Below are positions 34,028 to 45,170 of a stretch of DNA of 64,000 nucleotides, in pieces. How positions within the stretch are numbered: the stretch's first letter is position 1; each line of letters opens with the position of its first letter. A program made the position numbers and the translations under genes. The stretch is from Limnanthes douglasii subsp. nivea (lineage: Eukaryota; Streptophyta; Magnoliopsida; Brassicales; Limnanthaceae). Location: the NCBI GenBank assembly GCA_036936605.1, contig JAUPFV010000004.1, forward strand, positions 287,598,009 through 287,662,008, written 5' to 3'. The notes beneath the pieces were generated by a model that searched no databases, was not told the DNA's origin, and was given only the letters and a program-made list of their open reading frames with translations.

Positions 34028-35800
34028 TCACCTCCGAAAATTGCCAACAATTACCTTGACTGCCATCAGAAGCAATGTGTTCGGATCTTTCTCCACATAC
34101 TCAGAAGAAGCATCAAATGGTTCAACCTTTAAATCTAAAATCATCAAATTCTCAGCTGGTGCAGCCTTCGAATTTGATGCAACATTATTATTCGATTCGC
34201 TCCCTTGCAACTTTACATAAGTCAAAAGCTTTCCATTTTCAATCAAAAATTGAATCTCTTTCTTCAAAGCAATGCAATCATTTGAATCATGCTTAATAGC
34301 TTCATAATATCTACAAAACATGTTATTCTTTTCCTCCCTTGGCCTACTAATTGGGGTTGGTTTCCTAAAATTTACGAAGCTCTTAGTCTTATCCCATATC
34401 ACAACTACATTCTTTGTCAGATCAGCATAATATTCTGGTTTGACCAATTGATTTGGTCTAGGCCTGTTATAATTGTTAGATGGAGCGTGATTTGAATATC
34501 CACCACTCAAAGGAGGCAAATTGTGCTTCTTTTGTTTTGACTGTTGATTACCATTTCCATTTCCATTCGAGGGATGCCCTTGGTTATTGGCCACCTGTCC
34601 TGAATTCTCCTCAACTTGAGCCATCAAAGCTCCAAAAGTTAGGTCTATTCTCTTCGTCTTCTTAATGGCCAGATCCCCTAGCAATAATCCTTGGCAAAAA
34701 GCTGTCATCGCCACATTCTCTTCACAATTATCCAAACTAGCTTTGATCAAAACAAATATCTTTGTATAATCCTCCAACTTTTCTCCAAGTGTCTGTTTGC
34801 ACTAAATAATGGTATCACCATTTTCTCTCATTTCTTTGCTCCCCAAAAACTACCTTCGAAATTCACTATAAAAATCCTTAAAATTTGAAATGGACCCCCT
34901 CAGAATCCGATTGTACCACTTTAGAGTTCTTCCCTTAAACGTTTGTGAAAATGGACGACACACCAGCCGGTCATCATCTTCGAAATTCATCATATAGTTA
35001 TTGAACTATTCGATGTGATCATCAGGAACATGCATCCCATCGAACTTCTCTACCTTGGAAATGTCAAAACGCTTCGGACGCGTTATGGAGCGAATTTTAC
35101 TTGTCAACGAAGAGTTTCTCCAGCCGACACCTTAAACAAACTGATCATTTATCCCCATTATAACATATAGATTTTGATCAGTCTCAGCATACTGATTCGA
35201 ATTGTTTCCTTTGCGCCATGTCAAACGAGGAACATTATCCCTTTTAGATTTAGTCTCATTTTTTTACATTTCCTCGACTGATCTCTATCTGATTCCTCTT
35301 TCCAAGAACCTCTGTATCTTTTAAAACCCGAAGTTGATCTTTCTACCTCCTCGTCACTAGAGGTTACATATTTCTACTTATCTTTTTTCCATTTGCGAAA
35401 TGAATATCGCTCTTTAGGAGACAAAAAATATGTTTTTTTGTGCTCAGTTTTAGCTTGTCGATCATCAAAAGATCGATCAGATTGGTCTCCCATCTAAGTC
35501 TTTTATATTTCTTGAATAACCTTATATTTAAGCTTCGCATAGTGGATCTCTTGTTCCCCTCGTTCATACTTCTCATTTAATACATTGATCTTGTCTAAAA
35601 GTTGGTTCATTCGTAGCTCAATAGCAGATTGAGTTTGGATCGGAGATAATCCATCACGCCTACTTTTGTCTCTCTGTAAATCATCTTTTAGAGTTTCCAT
35701 CGCTGATCGAAGCAAAGGATTATTCTCGGGATTTATCGTATTAATTTTGAACAAAACATATAACAAGATTTTATCAAATTCGAACAGAATAAGTCACTGA
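34028..35800 (-). pseudogene. gag of the Tat-clade element
   Basis: The N-terminal coiled-coil-like leader is at 35,503-35,766 (LRMNQLLDKINVLNEKYERG). The capsid-like domain is broken up around 34,780-35,100. The C-terminal half is a 249-codon open frame at 34,028-34,777 with AFCQGLLLGDLAIKKTKRID, a Gly/Asn-rich basic stretch, and a zinc-knuckle-like CRYYEAIKHDSNDCIALKKE that lacks the standard His/Gly spacing. This block is the best-preserved gag in the window and links remnants A-C to the same clade. Confidence 0.8.
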
Positions 35801-35835
35801 TTTCTTTTATCCAGTCCCGAGTGAAGTCGTCAATT

Positions 35836-36195
35836 TGATGAGTTAAGATTTCACCTTAGTAAATTGTTATAAGAGAAGTTTAGAGAGAGAAAGAGTTAGA
35901 GAGTTTTTTGAGAGAGAAAGTTTAAGTACAAATGAGTTCAATAGAAAAGTGTCCAACCCCTATATTAGGTTAACCTTGCCCTTTATATAGAGGAGCCAAG
36001 ACTTAGCCTCAAAAGTGAAATCTGTTACAAAAGAGGAAAAATAGCTCTTTAGTCCTTAACAATTTCTCACAATTACAAATGTTCTCTAAAACTTAAAATG
36101 TACACAATTTAAGGACCGAACTTATATTATTTGCAGTTTAATCCTTAAATTTACATTATTTATAATCTAATCCTCAAAATCCTACTTCCATATTA
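35836..36195 (-). repeat. 5' LTR of the Tat-clade element
   Basis: 360 bp. On the plus strand it starts tgatgagttaag and ends ccatatta, where the terminal CA has mutated to TA relative to the other LTR. A TATA box (complement of ctttatatag, 35,981-35,990) is present. gaagg at 36,196-36,200 is the target duplication. Confidence 0.92.
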
Positions 36196-38643
36196 GAAGG
36201 AAGGTTATGCCAAGAGTTCATCCAAAAATCCATCTCTCCCTTTCCAAGAATCCATTTGAGGTTTCCTTCTGCTTGATCTCTAATACATGTTAATCTTTTC
36301 CAAACTAAGGAACCCAACATATTCTTATTAGCTCTTAAGGGATGGATGTTTTACAGTATATGTTGTTCATTACGTTGGACCAAAAACACTGATTTTTTCT
36401 GAAAATAAACCAAGGATTTTGTGAGAATGTTTGGTGAATATCATCAAATTTTCTGATATTCAGCCCTCCCTCTCCAAAAAGCTTGCAAAGTGAGACCCAA
36501 GAGGTCCAGTGAGAAGGTCACATTATACTTGGATTTCCATAGAAATCTGCTAAAAGTAGTTTCAAGCTTCTTAATAATGTTTTTAGGTAACATAATGTTT
36601 TGCATCTAGTGATAAGTAATATGAAGTAAAATGGGAGTTATCAAAAACAATATTCCTCCATAAAAAAGGAATTTATTTTCCCACTCAGTAATCCTATCAT
36701 TCACCTTATCAAGAATAGAGTTAAAGATCTTTCCTTTATTATTGTTGGATAGAGTTAGCCCCAGATGAGAGGTAGGAAGAAAATCCACAGCAAAGCCTGT
36801 TTGAACTTTCAAATTACGAATTCTGGTCTGATGAGCTCTAGAGGAGATAATAATCTTTGTCTTCTGCTTGTTTATAGATTGTCCTGAAATTATTTTGTAC
36901 TTGTTAAGGAACCTGCTCAAGGTGTCTATTGAAGAAGGTAAACTATTAGTAAACACAAGTATATCATCACCAAATGCTATACATGGAATTAGGTAATCAA
37001 CTCTTGATGAAAATTTCAAATTATTATTCATATTGAATAAATTGATCATTTCTCTTATCATAACCTCTTCCCCGATGATGAAAAATCTTGGAGATATTGG
37101 ATCTCCTTGCCTTAATCCTCTCAGCATGTGAAAGTAATCATATACTTCACCATTGATAAGCATTGATATGTGAACATTATTGATCATTCTCTAAATAAGA
37201 TTGATAAAGTCAGTAGAGAAACCAAACGAGGAAAGAACTTTGAATATAAAATCATGAGAAATCCTATTAGACGTTTTGGACATGTCAAGTTGAATCATGA
37301 TATTTCCAGCTTTAGGCTTTCTGTTAATATTGTGAATACGTGCTTTAGCAATCATGATGTTATCTTGAATCAGTATCTCTTTCACAAAAGCACTCTCAAT
37401 ATTAGGAACAATTCTTGGCAAAATTTTAGATAGTCTCTAGTTTATTAGATTAGAAAAGATTATATTAATCATAGTGCAGAGCCCAATAGGCTTATAATTT
37501 CTCCACAAAGTAGGATTAATAGTTTTGGGGATTAAACAAATGCTCGTAGCAAAGATACATGTAGGGATACAGTTACCTTTCAGGTCGGAATTGAAAGCAA
37601 TACAGAGGTCAGTTTTGATTGTGTGCTTTGAAGAAGAAAATGTTGAATCCATCAATGCTCGGGTCACTGTACCTCTTCATATCATTAATAATCTTCCAGA
37701 TTTCATCTTCATTGGTTGGCTTGAGCAGGACATCATTATCTTCCCTAGTAACCATGGGAGGAATACAGTAAAAAAGGTTATCCTGCATTATTCTGGTCTC
37801 TTCATTGTTGTCTTTATAAGGAGATGAAGATATGATGCTTTTGAAATAGTTTGCAGCATTTTCCTATATCCTTATGATTCTGGATCCAGGTATCACCCTC
37901 CTTAATTATTTTGATTTCATTATTTCTTTTATTTTTAGACAAATAGACATAATAAAGCTTAGAGTTTCCATCACCATCATTTAACCAACTGTTATAGCAT
38001 TTTTGCTTCCTGGAAAACTTCCTCATTTCTAAGAGCTTGGATGTACAGGCTGTTAGCTTTAGAGAGATCAGCTTTTGAGTTGTGATTATTGCTGGTGTAG
38101 TGAAGGATTTCCATCTTTCTAACATTCTCCTCAGTAGCTTTAACATTGTCAAAGATATTACCAAAGTGTTTGGTATTCCAATCTTTCAAACAAAGCTTAA
38201 GTTTCTTCAGCTTATACCAGAAAACATGACTAGATTTTCCATGGATAGGGATATTCCAGTCCTGATCAACATTACTCAAGAAACTATCATCGTTAGACCA
38301 CATGTTTATAAACTTAAAACTTTTGTTTTTGTAGATAGAAAATTGAGAGTTAGAATAGGTAGCAGCAATTAGTAGAGGGGCATGGTCAGAACATGTTCTG
38401 ACCATGTGAAAACCTTGTGTATCCTTGAAAGTATTCAACCATTTGTCATTGATTAAGGCACGGTCGAGCCTCGTTCATTTACTGCTTTTGGACCAGGTGA
38501 ATTTAGATCCTCCATAACCATCATCTTCAAGATTGTAGGCTCTAATAGTATCATTAAAGTTATCCATACTGGTCTAGCAGTTTGAGGTGCAACCCAGCTT
38601 CTCATCGTAGGAAGAGATGACATTGTAATCACCAGCAGCAATC
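36196..38643 (-). mobile_element. LINE 1, 5' part: reverse transcriptase and end of endonuclease
   Basis: Minus-strand L1-type ORF2 continuing from 26,263 across the gypsy insertion. 38,640-38,400 holds the end of the endonuclease (GDYNVISS, RLDRALIN, then RTCSDHAPLLI with the catalytic Ser-Asp-His). 37,992-38,438 is the linker; 37,191-37,421 starts the RT (PNIESAFVKEILIQDNIMIA, IQLDMSK). 36,606-37,187 holds the core LRGLRQGDPISPRFF and the catalytic FGDDILVF. Frames are broken throughout. The sequence stops inside the endonuclease at about 38,643, where the duplicated F-box block starts, so the LINE is 5'-truncated. Confidence 0.87.
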
Positions 38644-39483
38644 CAAGGACTACCAACGGGCTTTTGAAAGTCTAGAGACTATCTGTCACCAAAATCTATA
38701 GTTCAGGGACGAGTTACTGTTCAAAGCCAGATTAATATTGAAACTAATTATCATTTTTTGTTGTGTAAATACATACAGTTGTGAAAAATAAAATAATCTG
38801 AAACCTTTAAACATGTGCAAAAGTAGTTCCTATATTACTAATTTTATTTTTTCTTGGGTAAAAATATATACAAACCGTTATTAGTAGTTTTAATATTTTC
38901 AAAAGATATTTTGATAAATTTTATGTAGTATGTTGTTTTCGATAAAACTTAAAAATCTAAATCGTTATTAGTAGCCTTGATCTTTTCGTGGTTATTGATA
39001 ACTTACCCTTTTATTTTTACGTGTTTGATAATGTGATTTTTTTAAATCTGATTGGTGAATACATTGCAGGTCAAAATTACTACCTTTTTTTAAATGATTC
39101 AATTTATCTTTTCATGGACCACGTAAAAAAGGAAAAAGTACCCATAAATACCTTTTCAAGTATCTAATCCCAAATAAGTACCCAAATATGAGTCCCTTAG
39201 ACTAGTAGTAAGAGGACTATATTTTTACCAAAATAGCCCTAATACTAGAAGAAAGAGAAAGTAGGTTATTATTATATTCAATTTCACTTTCCCTCCAAAT
39301 CCTAGTTACTTTTAAAACTGAAAAGAGCAAAAATAGAAAGTAAGTGAAACCCTGAAGGAACCTGTCGAACCTGTTGACAGCCTCGTTTTTACCTTCCTAA
39401 CTCTTACAACTGTAGAAGAACCTGCATACGAAGTGATCCCCGAAGTCGATCCTCCAGTTCATCGTCTGAAAGATTAACCACCA

Positions 39484-39759
39484 TTGGAGGCTTTGAACGT
39501 TAGTCGAAACTGCCTCGAAGGTACGAGTCGGTTTTTTCTTACTTTTTATGTTTATCCTGTCATGTGGACTGCTTGTGAATCCCAATGTCGTTATATAAGG
39601 AGGAAGATAACTCCGAGGAAGTCTTCAAAGCATTCATCTGACGACGAAGATGAGGACGAAGAAGAGGAGGACGAGGAAGATGATGACGATGAAGAGGAGG
39701 AAGAGGAGTCTGAGACTGACGAGGACAGTGAAGAGGAGGGTAACTCTTCAGATTGTTAA
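39484..39759 (+). other. Acidic open frame inside the 39.1-kb element
   Basis: A 91-codon frame that ends in an almost pure Asp/Glu stretch (SSDDEDEDEEEEDEEDDDDE and onwards). An upstream piece in another frame reads EEPAYEVIPEVDPPVHRLKD before a stop. It could be a captured gene tail. I do not recognise the N-terminus, and purine-rich DNA makes such frames easily. Confidence 0.3.
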
Positions 39760-40464
39760 CTATTTGTGGTTGTTTTTTGAATTTGTAGTAGTTTTTTGAA
39801 TTTGTAATTGCTAAACCCTAAAGCATTTGTGTGTTTAGTATTAGGGTTTGGAATCTGGGCAAGCGTAGGCCTTTCTTTTTGAAAGTGTATTGATGTCCTC
39901 TACTTTCCTTATGAAATGTTAAATCTCTGTTTTGATTTGATGGTGTGCTTTTACATAGTTGTTTACATAGTTGTAGCAGAGATGCATTATAACTCTATGA
40001 TACCGCGCGATGTATGTTGTTAATAACTCGTGACACCAATAGTCACTCTACTGTTAATCGAAAAATGTATAATCGCGCAATGCATAGTAAAAAAAACTTG
40101 CCTCGCGCTGAATTAAGTTAATGACTCGCGTTTGTACTGGACAGACTATCAAAGCAACTAATCTCGCACAAAAACATTTGAACATCGCGAGTATGCGATG
40201 AATACAATAGAGATGAACTGTAAAGTAACTTGCCACGCGTTGAATGTCGTTTATGACTCGCGTGTACACTGGGGGATGCATGATCTGGGGTATGGAAAGT
40301 TCTGAAGCAAGGGGTGGATCTTGCGCTTTCGAAGGTGAACATCGCGAGTTAGATTGTAATTAGATAAATCAGGTGGCCAAAAGTAACCATTATTTTGAAT
40401 GATCAAATCCATAGCTTCCTTGAAGTAAAAGGCAGGCCTATCAAAAGCCTTACTATTATCATCT

Positions 40465-41260
40465 GATAACTCGCGCTTGATGTTGGCAAGTGCAACCTAT
40501 CTAGCGGCATAGTCAAAGAACATCTAGCGTCATAGTCAAGGAACATCTAGCGTCATAGTCAAAGAACATCTAGCGTCGTAGTACATGAACATCTAGTGTT
40601 ATAGTCAATGAACATCTAGCGTCGTAGTACAGGAACATCTAGCGTCATAGTCAAGGAACATCTAGCGGCATAGTCAAGGAACATCTAGCGTCATAGTCAT
40701 AGTCAAGGAACAACTCGTCTAGCGTCAGAAGTACAACTCGTCTAGCGTCATATTAGACGAACATCTCGCATGATGTTGGCAAGTCCAACTTATCTAGCGT
40801 CATAGTCAAGGAACATCTAGCGTCATAGTCAAGGAACATCTAGCGTCATAGTCATGGAACATCTAGCGTCATAGTCAATGAACATCTAGTGTCATAGTCA
40901 ATGAACATCTAGCGTCATAGTCAAGGAACATCTAGAGTCGTAGTACAGGTATCGTCTAGCGTCATAGTCATAGTAAAGGAACAACTCGTCTAGCGTCAGA
41001 AGTACAACTTGTCTAGCGTCATATTAGACGAACATCTCGCGTGATGTTGGCAAGTGCAACTTATCTAGCGTCATAGTCAAGGAACATCTAGCGTCATAGT
41101 CAAGGAACATCTAGCGTCATAGTCAAGGAACATCTAGCGTCATAGTCAATGAACATCTAGCGTCATAGTCGAGGGATATCTAGCGTCTTAGTCAAGGAAC
41201 ATCTAGCGTCATAGTCAATGAACATCTAGCGTCATAGTTGAGGAACATCTAGCGTCGCGT
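40465..41260. repeat. 23-bp minisatellite with about 270-290 bp higher-order period
   Basis: About 25 units of aaggaacatctagcgtcata (plus gtc). A distinct segment (acaactcgtctagcgtcaga, later gatgttggcaagtgcaac) recurs: gatgttggcaag starts at 40,479, 40,772 and 41,043, and acaactcgtc at 40,710 and 40,981 (271 bp apart). This is unit amplification followed by amplification of blocks. It is non-coding. Confidence 0.92.
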
Positions 41261-41742
41261 AAACTACTCTAACAGCTACAACACGCGAGATACATTATAA
41301 AACAACATGCAACAGTAACTTCATCTATCGTCTTCACCAAAACAGCAGGTAAACGCCATTACCGAACCTGTACCAAATCTCGACTTTGAAAAAACTTTAA
41401 AAAAATGGATTCCAGCTCAACATAACCTAATACATGTATTTTCGTGTTGCTCAAACAAATTAGAATATTCCATCCCATGTTTTTCTATAGATCATTTTTC
41501 TTATGTTTTATTGACTAGGAGATGGAATTCTAAGTAACAAAAGCCTTATTAGGCGTACAGGTCATTGCTTTATGTATTAAAGTTCATTACTTCACGTAGC
41601 TGGCTTTCAAGTTTCTTCTACGTGCTACTCTTAGTTAGTATCCATCATTAAGATTGTTTTACTCTAGTGAAACTTTCTTATTCTTCTTTCTAGTTATTAG
41701 CTTTATGTTTTCGTTCTCTTCTGAGTATGTTTGAGCTTTCAG

Positions 41743-41832
41743 GTACATTTAAGTTGACTCTTCAGTTTACTAAGGATTATCCAAATAAACCTCCTACTGT
41801 GCGATTCGTCTCTCGGATGTTCCATCCAAATA
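41743..41832 (+). pseudogene. Captured exon of a RAD6-type ubiquitin-conjugating enzyme (UBC1/2-like)
   Basis: A 90-bp exon flanked by a splice acceptor (tttgagctttcag) and a donor (gtatgtc). It reads GTFKLTLQF then [20 protein letters not shown] and N, the central E2 sequence of plant RAD6/UBC2-like enzymes, upstream of the catalytic Cys. Phase at both splice sites fits the family (exon ends CCAAATA, next codon Ile). No other exon of the gene is visible, so this is a fragment carried with intron pieces by the surrounding mobile element. Confidence 0.85.
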
Positions 41833-42241
41833 GTATGTCATTGAACTAACAAAACCCAGGAACTAACAAAATTTGAAAAAAAAAACCGAACTTCTACTAC
41901 CTCTTTTCTAATTTCGAAAACCAGTTTAAACAGGAAGAGAAAATAGACTAACACATTTGAGGGTATTTCAGGAAGGAAAATATTAGCTGGGTATTAGAAA
42001 GGAATTACTTTGGTGAGATGGGTATTTAGTAGGCATAGAAAATAGTTGGGGTATTAGATGATAATAAGTTTGGTGAAAAGGTATTTAGTGTGACATGTCC
42101 CTGAAAAAAAATGATTATTTAAAGATATGTATTTGAATTAAATTAACTTTTCTAAAACCAAGAAACACAAAAGCACAATCTTTAACAAAATCTCCAATCT
42201 ATTAAAGGCTGAAGAGATTGGCTTCGAAAGTAGAGAAGAAG

Positions 42242-42660
42242 TTTTTCTTTCCATCCAACGAAAAATCAAAGGCCGAAGAGATTGGCTTCGAAAGTAGCAG
42301 ACCTCGAGCTCAAACAAAAGGGACAGACCTCGAGCTCGAACACGAGTGGCAGACCTCTCCTGAAGATTAAGAATAAGTTTTTCTTTCCATCCAGCGAAAA
42401 ATCAAAGGCTGAAGAGATTGACTTCGAAAATAGCAGACCTCGAGCTCGAACAAAAGGGACAGACCTCGAGCTCGAACACGAGTGGCAGACCTCTCCTCAA
42501 GATTAAGAAGAAGTCTTTCTTTCCATCCAACGAAAAATCAAAAACTGAAGAGATTGGCTTCGAAAGTAGCAGACCTCGAGCTCGATCAAAAGTGACAGAC
42601 CTCGAGCTCGAACACAAGTGGCAGACCTCTTATGAAGATTAAGAAGAAGTTTTTTTTTCC
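42242..42660. repeat. 136-bp tandem repeat, three units and a partial fourth
   Basis: Unit starts at ggcykaagag: 42,271, 42,407 and 42,543, a constant 136 bp. Each unit contains two and a half copies of a 26-bp sub-repeat (cagacctcgagctcgaac). Copy A has only the single ancestral stretch at about 19,567-19,612, so the expansion is specific to copy B. 136 is not a multiple of three, so the frames at 42,282-42,642 are not protein repeats. Confidence 0.93.
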
Positions 42661-43887
42661 CTCCAACGAAAAATCAAAAGCCGAAAAGATCGGCTTGGAA
42701 ATAGGGAAAACATGGCGCGTGTTTTTCTTTTCAACTTTTTCATTTAACCCTCAAAGTTCTAATATTCTTTCATTTGAGGCTTCAAAATTATAAAACTCTT
42801 GATTTGACCCTTCCAATAATAATTTCTATATCGACTAAAAAACAAAATCTGCAATCTATTTGTTTGTTTTAGTTCTTAAACACTATAAATCTAAATATGA
42901 TGAAACTAAAGTTAAAAAAAAAAAATCAAATATCTGCACTCATATTTATATAAGCCAGTACCTTAATTTATTCAAATATCTCTTATGAACTTACACACAT
43001 ACAATCGGATGTATGGAAAAACCTATGTTACTTGATGACATTTCATTTAAGAAATCAGATGTATGAAAAAGTCTGTTAGTTGATTGAATAGGAAAGGTCC
43101 CTTAGGATCAAGTAAGGAAATCGTTGCAGTCTCAGCAGAGGTAATGCTAAAATGATAACCAGCTTTTATACATTTCTAATCCCACTAACCAAACAATCCA
43201 AGCCTCCCTTATTCATCGGAGATGAGTTTCTAAATCAATAATATCCGACAATAAGTTTCGAACATTTAACTTTACAAACAAGAAAATGACTTAAAAAGTT
43301 GATAGTTATCATATCAGATCCGTTTTGATTACAAAAGAACAAAAATTACTTTCTCTTATAGAACAAGCATAATATGAATATATAATTACTTAAAACAGCA
43401 ATCATTATCCGGAGAAGCAACCTATAAAACAACACCCCATGCTCTGGAAAAATACAATTACAAACCACTTTTTCTCCTCTTCTTTGTCTGCTTGAAATAT
43501 GACTTTTAGTTGGGTGAAACCAAAGTCTCTAGGTAGACTATCACATTTAAAAAAACGTGCGCGATCAGCCTCGAAAGCCTTAAAAGTCACAGCTTCGAGA
43601 TCATAGTTGAGTATAGTCTTCTTAAGAATACCCAACAAAAGTTTGTGCTTGTTTGTAAAATATAGTTGACAAGGCGTCTGAAAGAGTTCAATTCCAACAC
43701 GATATAACTTTTTCCAAGCATCCTTGTTCTTCTCCCACACTTCCATATAGTCATCACTATCAGCATCCGCGTTCTTATATATGGTGCATAAGAAAAGGGA
43801 ATTATCGAAGGCATATAATCATATTCGGTCACTCGGGGTGTGACAATCAGCAGGGAGTGGTACAACCTCCATAAATTTCTCATCTCT

Positions 43888-44272
43888 TGATGCAGGAGAC
43901 GGTTACAATATCTAATCTATTCTAGTTTGCAAGTTATTTTTAGATATTTCTTTTTTTTTTAGTGTTTTCCTTTTCTAGTTAAGATTCTAGTAATTTTCCT
44001 TATTTCGATTCTAGTAATTTTCCTTATTTCTAGGAACTTCCTATTTTATGCTTTAGGGTTTCTCTATATGTTTTAGGGTTTCTCTATATAAAGAACCTTA
44101 GGTGCTATGTTTTAAAGAACTTTTCATCATCGTTATTAATCAAAGTCTTCGAATTTTCGAGATTTGTTTTCTGGTGGATTCCAGAGTTTTTTTCTTCAAG
44201 TTTGACACCCGCAAACTTGAACCTCCAATTCTAAGACCAACGTTTGTTGTCTTAGTGCATTCGACTGCGTCA
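43888..44272 (+). repeat. 5' LTR of the chromovirus-like element, 385 bp
   Basis: Starts tgatgcaggagac, ends gactgcgtca. TATA box tatataaag at 44,085-44,093. Contains an extra tandem copy of a 24-bp stretch (attctagtaattttccttat...) absent from the other LTR. Confidence 0.93.
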
Positions 44273-44333
44273 AGTGGTATCAGAGCAGGCAATCTCCTAC
44301 TCTTTTCAAAGCTTGAACAGCTATGGTGATCAA

Positions 44334-45154
44334 CCAGTAACCAGGGCCGACATGGAGGGTTTCACAGCGAGTTTCAACGAATCAACCACGAACCTGGAAA
44401 ATCTGGTGGCAGAGTTAACTAATCAGATTGCAGCATTAACCAATCAGATTGCTAACGCAAGACAAGGAGAAGGAGAAAGAATGGGACGAAATCAGAATCG
44501 ACAAGGCAGACACATACCAGTTGTTGAGGAGCCACCCTGAGTCCGACATGGTGGAAACAACCGACTGCCTGTTAGAAACAATCAACAACAAGGCAGACAT
44601 AACCGTGTCGATGTTGATGATTCTAGCTCGGAGGAGGAATTGGAAGAGGAAGAGGCAGAACAAGGGAATCAAAATAATCAGGATTACAGAGTGAAAGCTG
44701 ATATTCCATTGTTCTATGGTACCATGGGTGTCGAGGACTTTCTCGATTGGCAAGTTGATGTTGATCGGTTCTTTGATGTTATGGAAGTTCCGGAGAGTAA
44801 ATAGGTTAAGATGGTGGCTATCCGGTTAAAGAATACTGCAGCGGTTTGGTGGGACAAATTGGCTATTCAAAGGCAAAGACAGAGGAAGGGTCCATTTAGA
44901 ACATGGCGCCGAATAAAGCAGCTAATGACTGAGCGGTTCTTACCGGAGGACTACGAGCAGATTATTTACAAGATGTACATTGATTGTGTACAAGGAAGCA
45001 GGACCGTGACTGATTATACAGCAGAGTTCTTTCGTTTCTCTGAACGTAGTGACTTAAACGAAACAGAGAATCAGAAGGTGGCTAGATACATCAGTGGTTT
45101 AAAGGGCTCTCTTCAAGGGAAAATAGGGTTACAGACTGTGTGGACAGTTCAATA
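44334..45154 (+). pseudogene. gag (capsid part) of the chromovirus-like element
   Basis: The start is probably the ATG at 44,352 (MEGFTASFNESTTNLENLV), giving a coiled-coil-like N-terminus with repeated LTNQIA. After a frameshift near 44,520, the capsid domain is in 44,811-45,155: [37 protein letters not shown] and [19 protein letters not shown]. These are standard Retrotrans_gag marks. A stop at 45,153 separates it from the zinc-knuckle frame. Confidence 0.85.
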
Positions 45155-45170
45155 AGCAACCAGTCTAGCC

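Larger units (their letters stand above)
26264..36195 (-). mobile_element. Full-length Ty3/gypsy Tat-clade element with antisense ORF
   Basis: A 9.93-kb element, minus orientation, bounded by LTRs of 361 and 360 bp and a perfect 5-bp target duplication, gaagg at 26,259-26,263 and 36,196-36,200. Order in element direction: 5' LTR (right), PBS-like TTGACGACTTCACTCGGGAC, gag, protease, RT, RNase H, integrase, an antisense gene, polypurine tract (AACTAAGGGGGTTTC next to the left LTR), 3' LTR (left). RT (YIDDMVVK, LNPKKCTFGV) and integrase (TTDNGPHF, GQVEVTNRTIL) are of the plant Tat type. Every domain has stops or shifts. The LTRs differ at roughly 20 of 360 sites by eye, so the insertion is not recent. 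It sits inside LINE 1 and is therefore younger than it. Confidence 0.9.
39131..42102. mobile_element. DNA element of about 2.97 kb with a captured UBC exon
   Basis: Comparison with copy A (ccacgtaaaaaaaacgatt) shows a 3-kb insertion in an A run. The left end is ggaaaaagtacccataaata; the complement of the right end is cagggacatgtcacactaaa followed by taccttttca. Both ends share taaataccttttca about 15 bp in, so they form weak inverted repeats. The A-rich target hides any duplication. Contents: an acidic frame, CG-containing short repeats, a 23-bp minisatellite and a host exon. It has no transposase, so it is non-autonomous; gene capture suggests a Pack-MULE-like element, without proof. Confidence 0.7.

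Noticed and set aside
40465..41260. CRISPR-like array (23-bp repeats)
   Set aside because: Units are contiguous, with no unique spacers, and the genome is a plant's.
42282..42642. Two overlapping 74-codon frames that look like a protein repeat
   Set aside because: The 136-bp unit is not a multiple of three, so the frame moves by one base each unit and no continuous repeat protein exists.
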